This document shows, piece after piece, positions 45,262-56,984 of a stretch of DNA of 64,000 nucleotides (positions are counted from its first letter, which is position 1; the number at the start of each line of letters is the position of its first letter). The notes below the pieces were generated by a model. The model searched no databases. It was given only the letters and a program-made list of their open reading frames with translations, and was not told the DNA's origin. This stretch comes from Branchiostoma belcheri (lineage: Eukaryota; Chordata; Leptocardii; Amphioxiformes; Branchiostomatidae): NCBI RefSeq assembly GCF_001625305.1, contig NW_017803921.1, forward strand, positions 1,599,547 to 1,663,546, given 5' to 3'. A program made the translations under genes and the position numbers.

Positions 45262-45884
45262 ACCTCTAATTTTATGGAGGTACCAACTCCTTCCCAGGAC
45301 CTACTGGCGACATAACCTTTGACGTATTTAGTGGGGAAAATCACGTTGAAATCATGAAAGGCGGATTTCTTCCGAACGCAGAATGTTCACCTGTCTCGTC
45401 TTTTATGGCTTTCATCATAGTAATAACGTTTCTATGTCTTGTAATCACATTTATCCGCATCCAAACTCAAACTTTGATGTTCCGCAATGAACCGGTCCGT
45501 TGCCTGGTGAGGCAAATTATAAATTCAGGAAACAGATTTCTCTCCTTCACGGTCTTTTAATTTGATGGGCGCAGACCTGTGGTCATCTTCCCGAAGATAA
45601 CTTCATCAGGACGGCAATTTTCATGTCTTTTACATGTCAAAATCAGGATGCGTGATTCCAAAACCTGTTTATCCCGTTACCGTGGCAACGATTCGTGTTG
45701 AGCAGAAAGACAGCTATTTTGAGGGGTGGTTGACGAAGAATCATCACTCTACAAAGTATGAGCCAAATCCAATTTTTACCGATTCGTGACCTCAGCGATT
45801 TGATTATTTCATGAATAAAGCAGGAAACAAAAACCGACGCCATAGCTGTTTGATCCTGCCATAAATATTTTTTTTAATATTTCA

Positions 45885-46172
45885 ATATGTAATCACAAGA
45901 CGTGGTGGTGGTGACACACTCGAGTTTTTTTCAGCTTATATCAATGCCGTCACCAACACAGGCGACAATACAATTAAGGGTTAATGACCCGCCCCGATGT
46001 GAATATGGTATGATAAAGCCTTGGCAGTTGCTATAACCACCGAATAAAGCCACCTGAGTTAAATGAGGAAAGTCGTGTTAAGTGCCTTCCCAAGGGCCAA
46101 GATCGGTGGCATGTCAGGACTCGAACCCGGTACCTCTTGGTTCCGAGTCGAGCACTCTGCCACGACCCCGCA
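45885..46172 (-). mobile_element. tRNA-derived SINE, minus strand, split by unrelated sequence
   Basis: The head (46172 down to about 46058) contains GCAGAGTGCTCGACTCGGAA and GGTACCGGGTTCGAGTCC on the minus strand. The tail part is at 45975-45885 (TGTGTTGGTGACGGCAT; ACTCGAGTGTGTCACCACC). About 80 bp between them does not belong to the family. Confidence 0.75.
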
Positions 46173-46179
46173 ATTAATA

Positions 46180-47190
46180 ATTCTTAAACCGCTGCGACCG
46201 GTTCGTCTCGAATGCACGACGGCAGGAAATATCGTCAGGGAGAACTCGTACATGTAGGTGGATTGGTATTTGATCAGGGCTTCACGAGCCTACGGCCCAC
46301 CTGATCCACTGTTCATCAGACAGAGTAACAGTATACCGCAGCAGGTCACAACAGAAAGCGTGAGAGAAATTGTTTATTCATTAAATTGCTAAATTATATA
46401 GTTTGTACTGTATTTTTTAACGTAGCCGCCGATTCTGAACAAAACTAAGACATAAATTGTTCTTTCTAGGGTTCAAACGGTTAAGAACACACTCCCTCTG
46501 GAACCACGCAGCTTCGGCTTCTTTTGAGCAGGCTTCCGTAATCGATACCATTGGTACAGTAATTTCCGATGCTCATCGATGATATCATATTGTTGACCTA
46601 TTTGATGATATGATATTGTTGTAGTCTACGATGATATATTGCAAATTCTGCTTTTTTTTAATGTCAGGGTCTGGACTACCTAAAAAAAATAGGTCAAATA
46701 TGGCCTGAGCTCTGGTTATATCAAATAAATACATGAATCCATTGATCCAGCTTACTCTGGGAATGAAGGCGTCTTTTCCTGCGTGTTTTGCATGTCTCAT
46801 CCCAAAGACCTGACATAATCTAGTATGTGAATCTTTGTGGAAGAACCTACACAATAAATTCTGTATAGCTTACGGAGATAAACAGTACATTATATTGAGG
46901 ACATTTTCATTTCAATGTTTTGTCTCTCGTGTAAAATCTGATCTGCACTGCTGAACTACGTTACAATGTCGACGGTACAAATTTAAGTGTGATATCTTAA
47001 GAGTTCATAGAATCTTCCACCACATGTCCTACATCTGGGGTTTGTATTTTGCTCGTGCACCATCATTCACGTTTTTCGGCCGGCTGCGGGTTGAATAAGT
47101 AATTTCTAGAAAGACGTAAAAATTATTCATTGATGTAGCCTACTTTCGCGCGCGCAGAAGGACTGACATTTCGGTTCCCACCTTTCTTCC
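46180..47190. other. Upstream region of the GPCR gene
   Basis: No ORF of note. Likely holds distal promoter sequence; the last 100 bp include GC-rich CGCGCGCG (47150) and the X-box/CCAAT pair. Confidence 0.4.
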
Positions 47191-47193
47191 GCC

Positions 47194-47213
47194 GTTACCT
47201 AGCAACCACCAAT
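47194..47213. promoter_or_regulatory. RFX-type X-box and CCAAT box upstream of the GPCR
   Basis: GTTACC-T-AGCAAC (47194-47206) fits the RFX X-box consensus GTNRCC-n-RGYAAC, and a CCAAT (47209-47213) follows at once. They lie about 190 bp upstream of the GPCR start codon in a stretch with GC-rich patches (47150-47170). The match is direct; promoter function is inferred. Confidence 0.45.
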
Positions 47214-47399
47214 AGCGTACCTCCAACCTGCGTCACCTCCTCTACGTGAGTATCTGATTTTAAACATTCTTTGGAGCGAACACAACTAATTTCCCTCAGA
47301 AGTGCTGGGGGCAGCCTAATTAATTTCTGTACACCTTATAATAATCACGCACGCTTGCAGGAGCGGAGTCAGTCGTCCGTGAGAAGTTCCCGCGGCAAC

Positions 47400-50300
47400 A
47401 TGGGCGACTACAACTCCTCCGCACCGCCCGAGCCACCCGAGCCGCCCGAGCCAGTGACGGAGGCACCGGACTGGGGAGACCCGCCCCTCGGGCCCGAGGC
47501 CACCGCCGTCCCGATCGTCTTCGCCCTCATCTGCGTGGTGGGGCTGGCGGGAAACCTGCTGGTCATCTACGTGGTGTGGAAATACGAGAGGATGAAGTCA
47601 GGTAAGTGTTTTGTTCGTGATTTGTTTGTTTATTGTTTGTTTGTTTGTTTGTTTGTTTGCTTGTTTGTTTGTTTGTTTGCTTCTTGTGTTCGCATGGTCT
47701 GTAGGGACTGGTACAAACAAAAACAGGAACCTACCAGTAACGGTTTTCCGTCGCTTTTGCTCCATGAATGTCGATGTACATTGGGAATGGTGTTTTTTAA
47801 CATAGTATGTAGAGCAGTGACTGGAAAATTGACTTTTAAAAAATCTGATTTTCAAGCCCTAAAAACTGCGCATGCATTAGTCACCTTGAAGGCGTAAAAC
47901 ACACCAGTTTTGTACAGTACCGGTAAGTACAAGCTGCGTCAGGCCGGTCTGTAAGGTTTGATCCACTCACACCTGGAAGGTCCTCAAAAAATGTAGCGGG
48001 TTCTTAGTAAGGTGATCGAGTTGTGGCTCTAGCTTGTCAAGCACTGGACCTCCGGCCTTGCGCGCCATCCGAGCAAGGATGGAGAGGATAAAACCAGAAG
48101 CTAGCTTTTTTTCACCTGAGTCGAGTGAAATTGTTTTTGGTTCCGCCTGAATATTTAACCGTATTTCCTGACCGAGAAATAAGACAGTTAACTCGTTAAT
48201 GAGTGTGGTTTTCCACAGATGTGCCTGTCCTTGGTACTGAACGCTATCCACACTAAAACACGCCTGTCCTTGGTACGGAACACTATCCACACTCAAACAC
48301 GCCTGTCCTTGGTACTAAACGCTATCCACACAAAAAACAGTTTTCCTTGGCGCTGAACGCTTTCCACACAAAACCTCCGTGCCCTCGCACACAAACACAC
48401 CTGTCCTTAATGCTGAACGCCATCCACATTCAAAACCAGCTGTCCTTGGTACTGAACACTACCCACACAAAAACCGCTTTTCCTTGGTACTGAACGCTAT
48501 CCACAAAAAATCGTCTGCCCCTGGTGCTGAACGCCATCCACACAAAAACACGTCGGTCCTTGGTACTAAACACTATACACACACACATACACACCTGTCC
48601 CTGGTACTAAACGCTATCTATAGGTACTGAACGCTCTCCACACAAACACACCTGTCCTTGGTGCTGAACACCATCCACGTACAAACTCACACGTATTTTT
48701 CTAACCTAAATTGTTTTATTCCGTGGCTCCAGTGACGAACTACTACATCGTGAACCTGGCGGTGGCTGACGTGGCGTTCCTGATCTGCTGCGTGCCGTTC
48801 AGCGCCGCCGGCTTCACCACCACCAGCTGGCACTACGGACTCTTCATGTGCAAGTTCGTCTTCTACTTCATGCAGGTAAGTCTGTCACAAAACAGTCTCG
48901 TGAAACACAAAAACGCAAAACTCAGGGTTCGATTCCCGTCCGTGTTCTGATTTCATGTGCAGGTTCGTCTTCTACTTTATGCAGGTAAGTCTGTGAAAAG
49001 ACAACTATAGCCATCGTGGCCTCGTCGTGAAACACAAAAACGCAAATTCCGGATCCTGGGTTCGATTCCCGTTGGTGTTATGATGTCATGTGCAAAGTAG
49101 TCTTCTACTTCATGCCGCTGGGTCTAACTTCATGGGTTCGATTCTCGTTAGTGTTCTGATTTAACACAAAACGTCAAGTCCAGGGTTCGATTCCCGTTAG
49201 TGATTTCATGTGCACATTAGTCTTCTAGATCTTGCAGGGGAGTCTGCTGAAGGATTAACTATGCCACTTATAAATTGCTAGCGTGGTCTCGTGAAACACG
49301 AAATGCAAAGCCATGGTCAATGTGCGTGAGGACCACAAGGTCCAGAGTTTGAATCCCGACCGGGTCTTGTTCCCTTGTGAAAACATGGCTGTATCATCTG
49401 TAACGCCATTAACTTCCCAGAAGCCAGGACATTTCCGTTAATCTAGCTCGCCTTCAGAAATACAACTTGATACGGAGCTTCAAAGCGAATCAAAGGTTCT
49501 ATGAACAAATAAAATAAGGTCTACTTTGCGCTGGGTATAAGTAGAGTAAGCCATAACCTAGTTTCGTTTTCGTTATGCCATCAGTGGTCTAGAAATGGGG
49601 TCTATTAAAGTTCAATAAAGGCGGTGGAAGGAGAGGGATGGGCTCCGCCTTCTAATCCCGTGGCCTAGACACAGTGGATTAACAACCCACTGCACCTACG
49701 GCTCCAAAAAAGGCTATGGGACGATCTTTACCTTAAACATGAATTATGCAAGATTAAGAAAAAGCAGAAAGTAAATCTTCCAGTCATTTCTTTACACCAT
49801 GAGTTAACTCGACCAGATATTTAGAGAAAGAAATGACAACATGTTTAAAACCTGTGATATTCTGTACATGTATATTTTGGACGGGTATATAGCCTAAATA
49901 ACCACCCTTCGGCGTAACACACCTGCTTCTGTATCTGTATAACCTGTATAATATAACCGCCCTTCGGCTTAACACATATGTACACCAGCTTCTGTATGTG
50001 TATGTGTATAGCCGGTTATTCCAAACCAACACGTGGCTAGGCATGTGCCTCCATCTCCCAGCCTACCGTCTCTAGGTGTCTAATAATCCGACAACTTCCT
50101 GTCCATTATTTGATGTAATTCAATACGGTTATTAGCGGTCCTTGTGTAACTATTCTTGCGCAGTTCACAAACCAATTTCTGTTCACTGGCCTTAGGCAAC
50201 CAGGTGTTGCGAAATCCGTAGCTTCTGGGGTAACGTCATTGATTTAGGGAAGTATCATATTGAAAAGCATCAAATTCATCAGTTACAACTTCAAAAGCAT

Positions 50301-53300
50301 CATTACTGATTCTTATATGGAGGATGCCATTAGCAATACTAGATTCTGTAGGTGGAAATGCTTTCGTGACGCTTACCACCAAATATGGACATTTGAAATG
50401 CCGTGCCATGTAAGAGCAAAAGTATCATTAGAATTCGTACAAAACTTAGTCTCGAGTTTATGTAATACTGTACAAAATGAATCAGGCAACTTCTCTGAAG
50501 TGTTAGACGTTCCAGATACCATCAATGACTAGTGATCACATAGCATCGCTGACTGTTATCATGCTCCATCACTGATGAAAGGTAGCGGATGCTATGTGGA
50601 ACGTCTTTAAACTTCAGAGAATCCATCCAGTTGATTGATTTATTTTGTAGTACATAAACTTCAAGAACCTTCGTCTTCTCGTACAGACGTGACTCTCGAA
50701 CAGACGCAAACCTTTGTTCCTACACAAAACGTTTACTCTTCGATTTTTCGACTGGCCTGCTGCTCTGGTCTCCGTTAGAGTGATCCTTTAATCTAGTTCA
50801 GCCTTTAATAAGCCAACTGGGTATTAAGTCAGCATCGAGAGTCTATTTATTCATGCATCGAGATTTACTAATACCAAACGTTGAGGACAGCTTGATGTAA
50901 CAGGTGAGCATTACCTTGACAAAATGTCAAACCAGAGACCACTTAGACGGAAATTGACCCCTACTCTTTTTTGTAAATGCTGTGGGATTTTTAACGGCTC
51001 TCCTTAGAGTCAGTTAGACACGTACACGTAAATCCGCCGCTGTACGGCACAGGCCAACTAAGGCAAGTGAGAAAATGTGCATATAAAGTGCATATGTGCT
51101 AAGGCCTGCCAGGAAGTCAACAAACCAGCGTTACCCTAACCACAAATCCACCTCCCTGCGGTTCAATCCTGTATAAATCTGCTCCACACGAAGCAATCAT
51201 TAATAAAACATCAGCGCAGTGGCCGGTGGATAATTTCCGGTTATTTTTCTGTCCTTTTTTTTCGGCGATCAATACAAAATGGGAAAAGGCGATTAGATGA
51301 GGCCTGCAGCGTCCTTGGTTTTTAGATTGGTCAGCATCTAGCGACTTAAAGAAACTCACCAACTCTTCCATCACCCTGTCTAACAGATCAGTAAGACAAC
51401 TTGATGAAGCGCGAGATGCTTAATATACTTTGGAAAAATGTTTGTGTCCACATGGAATTGATACAGAAACAGAAATATAGGTCAATGATTTTGTATTTTG
51501 TAGGAACAAGCTGTTGCTGTAGAAGGACTTACATACTGGTATTTAGACAGTGTAATGGTGTGAGCTAGAACAGATAGAAGAAGTTTCAATAGTCTGAAAG
51601 AGAGAAAGGGAGAGCGTGCCATTATTATGCAGTCAGTGGAAAGAATCTGTTGCCGTCGAAGGACTGTTGTTTGGACAGGGTAATGAAGTGGACTAGAAGG
51701 GAACCTAGCGGTGCACGGAAAAGCTCTCAATCATGTCAATGGTGGAACAAGACGTGAGAGTTAACCGAACAATTGCCATGAAACTATCTGTAGAAGAGAA
51801 GCTTCGTCTGTACGAGGGGGAATCCAGCTTTTATGCGGCCAGGTGATAGCCAAGCCAACGGCGTCACGACTAATCCTCTGTCGTGACTACGGCATTAACG
51901 TTAACGCTGTCGGCATTGATTTGTGTTAGAAAAATCTGAGATGACAGATTCGGTTGACGGGATTTACGGCTTATATGAAATTCAGGAAACTGTCGACAGA
52001 CATTTATCTTATTTTATTACCAAAATTGGGTCGATATTAAGAATCACCGCACTAATAATCAGGAATAATCAATAGATTAAATGGCATGCTTTGATTCTGG
52101 GTATTTCGTTTGTTTGGCATGCAAGCTGTGTAAGACTGGACTGTAAGATTTGATCCACGCACACCGGATGGACTTCTACTCTTTTATATGAGTGTGCGGG
52201 ATATTTAACCTGCTCAAGGGATCTTAAAACACTGGATCTTTACGTTGTATCCAAGAATACGCCAACTGAAGCTGGGTACTCATTTGCACCTGAGTGGAGT
52301 GGGGGGAGATAGCTGAAAAGTGCTGTCCCCAAGGACAATGGACTGGATACAAAGCACAGATGGCTTTACGTCACATTTAAAAGTACGTTTCTGAGCCAGG
52401 TACTAATTGTCACCTGAGTGGAGTAAGGAAATACGTGTTAAGTACCTTTTTCAAGGACACATTGTTTTTGGCTTGCCAGTTTTGGAATGACCATACCTCT
52501 CCAAAATTTGCGAGCCAGTCTGTCTCTGCTAATGCTTTAGAGTTTTATTAGAAATACGGCGCCGTCTTACTCTGCTCGACTCGTAATTCAATAACAGATG
52601 TTAAGTGGAGTGTTTTTCTATACTCCAACATTTATTAAGAGGTCCCGAGTCATGCCCTTGCAAAAGGCACTTTACACGAATTTCCCCACTTATCTCAAGT
52701 GCAAATGAGTATGTCTATTGTTCGTGCGTGGTGGCGGCATAAAAATAAGTTGAAAAACAACTTGAGTGTGTCGTTGTAATTTACAACACATGGCGACGAC
52801 ACACTCAAGTTGTTTTTGAAATTCGTGTAAAGTGCCTTTTGCAAGGGCATGACAGGATTTAAACTCGGGAATTCTCGGTTCCGAACCAAACGCTAGGCCA
52901 CACAAGCCCACACGAGTGGATTTCTTGAACGGTGGATACGTTATGTCCCAGTCTGCCATAAAAAATGATTGCATGCAATACTAGTACTTTCTAGTGCTAC
53001 TTTTGAGCCGATCCTCAAATTCTGAGCAGACTCACGGAGATTTAAGAGGCAACGATAAGACACGCGCGCCCTACTTTGGAATCTGCCTCTTAATCGTAGT
53101 AGTACGCTCGCGCCACGGCTGATACAAAAGGTCACGTCGTGAGGACATATTCCATCTTCTCCTCATTAATTACAAGGGCGATCTGTCGATACTCAGTCCA
53201 GCTGTGCAGGCCTTCTGATCACCGGTATGACCTCGCCCGTTATAAGCCCGTTAAAATCGATGCGATGCGGAACATCTTGACAATTCAATCCCTCTTTTTT

Positions 53301-54463
53301 TATTGCTTTTTTCCACGGTCGATGACCTTTGATGAGTCATTTTCGTAAGATAAATGTAGCAATTTACAATGTACGGACACTGGAGGTACTTTTCGGCTGT
53401 CAATCAATGAGTAAAAGTCTCAGGAACTCAATGATTTACAGCCGGAATGTGTCCATATAAAGGCTTAATGTCCATTATGTCGATGTCTTTAATTGGAACC
53501 AGTTTGTGTTTATGGGGTGCCATTATCCCTCAAAGCACGGCCTGCTGTCACAAAGGAAGACTCATGTAAATCTATGCTACTGAAGAGACTGACAGATGCA
53601 ATATTTGTCAGGTATGTCATTAACGAAATCCCGGGCTTCTAGAGCATGTGTATGGCAGATATAATATACTCAAAATGCCCTCAATAATGTTTGCTATCTT
53701 GTTGCTATGTTGCTACCAAAGGATTGGAAGTTGGCATCTCTACCTCTTTAGGCTTACTGAGAAGAAGGAAAGATGTTACTACGTAGTCATGCGTTCGAGT
53801 ATCTACAGAGTTATCAACCCAGGACTAAGGTGTACAGGGCGGCTATCTTCTTGCTTCCTGCTACGCGATTTTGTTGTTGAACTAGTCAAAGAACATGGTC
53901 TAGCCCAACAAAGTACTGCTTTTTTATTCCTACTCAAACACATAGGGTGACCAGCCCCTCCAATTTGTTACATACTGTAACCAAACACCACAGTGTGTAT
54001 GCTAATATCAGTTACCGAAGGAAGGAAACATATGTGAGCTTGAGTGCGTGTGTTTTGCCTGCAGGTGACGACCATGGCCACCTGCCTGACGCTGGCCGCC
54101 CTGAGTGTGGACCGGTATGTCGCCATCGTCCATCCCGTCTCCTCCCTCGACAGACGCACCCCAACACTCGCCATGGCCATCAGCGCAGGGATATGGATAG
54201 GTACGGAGTTTTCTTAATTTTTTTTTTTTTGCTCCTAGCATTTGCTTTGGGTGTGTGATGAATTTGTCCGTCTTTTCGTCGGTTGAGTGACAGCACGTGG
54301 GTGGGAGAATTCGCTAACCACAGAATACAAAAGGTCAGACACAGGTAATTAGGTAACCCGCTGCTTCCTGGGAGCCACCATGTACCGGGAAGTTGTGCCC
54401 GTAATTCAGTATTATGCAATGCTCCTCTATATCTACAGCAAAATTTATCTTTAAACATAACAG

Positions 54464-54532
<69 letters not shown>

Positions 54533-56984
54533 CGATTGATCGATTGATCGATTGATCGATTGATCGATTGATCGATTGATCGATTGATCGATTGATGGCT
54601 GTTCCAGGGTCGTTCCTGCTGTCCGTGCCGGTTGCCATCTACACCGAGCTGGTGAAGGGGTTCTGGTTCGGCCCGCAGGTGTACTGTCAGGAGCAGTGGC
54701 CCTCCAGACAGGTCAGTTTGACAATCTGACTACATCAGCATTCCACTAGCCAAGCCCTTTGAAGCGTGGAGACCAACGCCTCTAAGTCAAGAGAATTGGG
54801 AACATGCTTGTCCTTTTGATTCATCTGCTACCATCATAGTCCGACTGAGTACTGTTGCCCGATTACTTGTTTTTGCTCTGTTTTGTCTTCCTGTTCTTCT
54901 TCTACAAAGAAATAAGGTCAATGACCTGAACCAGACGTCTGTCACCATAGTAATTAGTGTTGGGTTACATCATGTTGCAATTTCATACCAGAAGGGATTT
55001 AGACTCCTGGCATCGTGTTATATAAGAATGTAAGAATTAACGGAGCAGACCATATGCAAAATAAAGATAAACATCATGCATTTACTTTACAAATGTTACC
55101 TTTCTATTACATGTTTGTTTCCACAGGCTGAGCTCGGCTACAACATCTACACCATCCTCATCAGTTACGTCATCCCGCTGCTGGTCAGCGCCACGTCTCA
55201 CACCCTCATCGTCTGCAGCCTCTACAAGAAAAACAGCGTCCAGCCGCACCACAACCTGCACAACGAGGAACAGGTGGACATATCCTTATACCTTTAACCT
55301 TTAACCTCAGACCTTTAACCTCAGACCTTTAACCTGTACAAGAACAACAGCGTCCAGCCGCACCACAACCTGCACAACGAGAAACAGGTGGGCATAACCT
55401 TATACCTTTAACCTTTAACCTCAGACCTTTAACCTCAGACCTTTAACCTGTACAAGAACAACAGCGTCCAGCCGCACCACAACCTGCACAACGAGGAACA
55501 GGTGGGTATAACCTCTGACCTTTAACCTGACTTTTAACCTGCACTAGAACAACAGCGTCCAGCCGCACCACAACCAGCACAACGAGGAACAGGTGGGCAT
55601 AACCTCTGACCTTTAACCTCACCTTTAACCTGTATAAGAACAACAGCGTCTAGCCGCACCACAACCTGCACAACGAGGAACAGGTGGGCATAACCTTAGA
55701 CCCTTAACCTTTAACCTCAGACCTTTAACCTGTCACTAACGTCCCATACTGCACAACGAAAAAGAGGTAGGCTTTTTTTTCTCTCAACGCGACAAAATTA
55801 GGTAAAAGCATTAGTCGTATCACTTCTTCTGTCTATGGAGGTTTTATGAATTTGTTCGTTTGCTTGTGTGTCCGTAGCTATTTGAATACAGTCCCAAAAA
55901 GGAAAGGGAAATGGCGTAACCACAGACTGACGGAAAGGGCAAATTGGGCGTCAAAATAGTCTCCCTGCAGTCCGGCAGGACAATGCTCTCATCAGATAAA
56001 CGTCAACCCATTCTTAAATCTTTCTTCTCGTTCCTGTCCAGGCCCTGCGTAAGAAGAAGAAAGTGACCCGGATGGTGGCGGTGGTGGTGACGCTGTTCGC
56101 CGCCTGCTGGCTGCCCAACCACGTCATCAACCTCGTCAAACAGGTACACAGACTTTAGCATCTGTGTGTTTGTTTGTTTGTTTGTTTGTTTGTTTGTTTG
56201 TTTGGGCCTCTTTTTAGCCATGCTAACAAATCTCTCCGTCGATGTTACAAAAACACTGAGGATTGGACTATATATATATTGGACTCAGAAACTATCAATT
56301 GGGTGAACGAACGCATTACATCGGTAAATGTCAATAATCAGTCAATCGATGACTTATTGATTAATTAATTCTGATCGATTCTCCCCAGTTGAACCTGGTT
56401 ACGCTCGGGTACGAGATGTACTGTGTGAAGATCACGGCCCTGTGTCTGAGTTACGCCAACTCCGCAGCCAACCCGTTTGTGTACGGCTTCATGGGACAGA
56501 ACTTCAGAAAGAGCTTCAAGAAGGCCTTCCCAAGGTGGGTAGTGATGATGTAGGGTCGTATCCAGAACTGTGTTTTATCCATCCCGGCATCCGTATACAG
56601 AACTATGCGCCGGGGGCAAATCTAGCCTCCACCAGGCCTTTCTACGAGAATACGGATCGTGGAATTCGCCAAAAAAGAGAGTAGAATTGGCCAGGGGAGT
56701 CCGGCCGCAGGGAGGTTGTTTCTTCCCCTCCGAAGTGCGCGGTCGCTGGCGAATTCCCGATGGCCTCTATACCAGTGCTCAGTTTTAACCAACTTCCTCT
56801 TTTACTTCTTTTTCGTCCTTCCAGATGTTTCCACCAGAACCGCGTGGCCGTGATGATGCCGGACGGGGCCCGGGCGGGAGGGTCCGGAACAGGGAACGGA
56901 TCGGGCAACGGGAACAACGTCAACCTCAAACCGTTCGTGAACAACAAGGTCTCCACTGTGGAGGAACACACTCCCTCAGTGTGA
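47400..56984 (+). CDS. KISS1R-like: Class A GPCR, kisspeptin-receptor (GPR54)-like, 379 aa, eight exons
   Basis: Exons are 47400-47601, 48733-48875, 54065-54200, 54608-54711, 55127-55273, 56042-56143, 56389-56534 and 56825-56984; phases close and the frame ends in TGA. Class A landmarks are the N-glycosylation site N5, GN in TM1 (GLAGNLLVIY), NLAVAD (D80) in TM2, the disulfide pair C107/C187, S-V-DRY (131-133), CWLP (266-269) and NPFVY (306-310). The Gly/Ser/Asn-rich tail ends in HTPSV, a possible PDZ ligand. VTNYYIVNLA, DRRTP, IWIGSF, FWFGP..YC and the VYGFMGQNFRKSFKKAFP block match remembered fish kisspeptin receptors better than galanin or allatostatin-A receptors, the nearest alternatives. 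Known kisspeptin receptors couple to Gq. The chosen ATG has a good context (GCAACATGG); an in-frame ATG 43 codons upstream (47271) is possible. Confidence 0.9.
48222..48690 (+). repeat. ~40-bp minisatellite in GPCR intron 1
   Basis: About eleven degenerate copies of CCTGTCCTTGGTACTGAACG followed by CTATCCACACAAAAACA, ending about 45 bp before exon 2 (48733). The units vary in length. Confidence 0.85.
48843..49250 (+). repeat. Four copies of the GPCR exon 2 end plus donor in intron 2
   Basis: TCATGTGCAAGTTCGTCTTC... with the donor GCAGGTAAGTCTGT occurs in the exon (about 48844-48884). It recurs at about 48952-48992 with an intact donor, then in decayed form at 49085-49130 and 49205-49250. The spacers between copies resemble one another and contain GGGTTCGATTCCCG, a pol III B-box-like sequence, so a SINE fragment may be part of the unit. 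Confidence 0.85.
49618..49727 (+). repeat. Dispersed repeat 'GTGGAAGGAGAGGGATGGG', copy 2
   Basis: Second copy of the element at 4407-4512, in GPCR intron 2. Confidence 0.7.
50260..50532 (+). other. Unassigned 90-codon ORF inside GPCR intron 2
   Basis: The predicted peptide has a non-random look (FCRWKCFRDAYHQIWTFEMP; LEFVQNLVSSLCNTVQNESG) but resembles no family I know. No splice sites or start context support it. It could be a fragment of an old mobile element or chance. Confidence 0.2.
52560..52780 (+). mobile_element. SINE copy, plus, disrupted
   Basis: CTGCTCGACTCGTAATTC, AAGAGGTCCCGAGTCATGCC, CTTGCAAAAGGCACTTTACAC and AACTTGAGTGTGTCG. An insertion of about 60 bp separates head and body. 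Confidence 0.65.
52783..52920 (-). mobile_element. SINE copy, minus, head-to-tail mirror of its neighbour
   Basis: GACACACTCAAGTTGTTTTT, GTGTAAAGTGCCTTTTGCAAG and AGGATTTAAACTCGGGAATTC are the reverse of the copy ending at 52780; together they form a ~300-bp imperfect palindrome. Confidence 0.7.
54472..54597 (+). repeat. (GATT)n then (GATTGATC)n next to GPCR exon 4 acceptor
   Basis: About 16 GATT units run into about eight GATTGATC octamers, ending about 10 bp before the exon 4 acceptor (54608). It occupies the position where the branch point and pyrimidine tract should be. Confidence 0.9.
55223..55775 (+). repeat. Tandem array of the GPCR exon 5 end plus donor in intron 5
   Basis: The last ~50 nt of exon 5 (ACAGCGTCCAGCCGCACCAC ... 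GAACAG|GTGG) plus an intronic ACCTTTAACCT-rich spacer recurs with copies ending near 55387, 55502, 55592 and 55683, and a worn one at about 55770. Each good copy keeps a GT donor. Period is about 90-118 bp. Confidence 0.92.

Larger units (their letters stand above)
49251..54064. other. Remainder of GPCR intron 2 (4.8 kb)
   Basis: Large intron with dispersed repeats (49618-49727; 52180-52460), a head-to-head SINE pair (52560-52920) and an unassigned 90-codon ORF at 50260-50532. No separate gene was recognised. Confidence 0.6.

Noticed and set aside
44602-45322. His-Thr and Cys-Val repeat ORFs
   Set aside because: Translations of (CA)n/(TG)n microsatellites.
47601-47897. Continuation of the GPCR first exon frame to codon 208
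   Set aside because: It reads past a strong GTAAGT donor into (GTTT)n; exon 2 at 48733 restores the receptor fold (VTNYYIVNLA).
53648-53950. 100-codon ORF before GPCR exon 3
   Set aside because: Lies in intron 2, no family resemblance, no splice links to the receptor frame.
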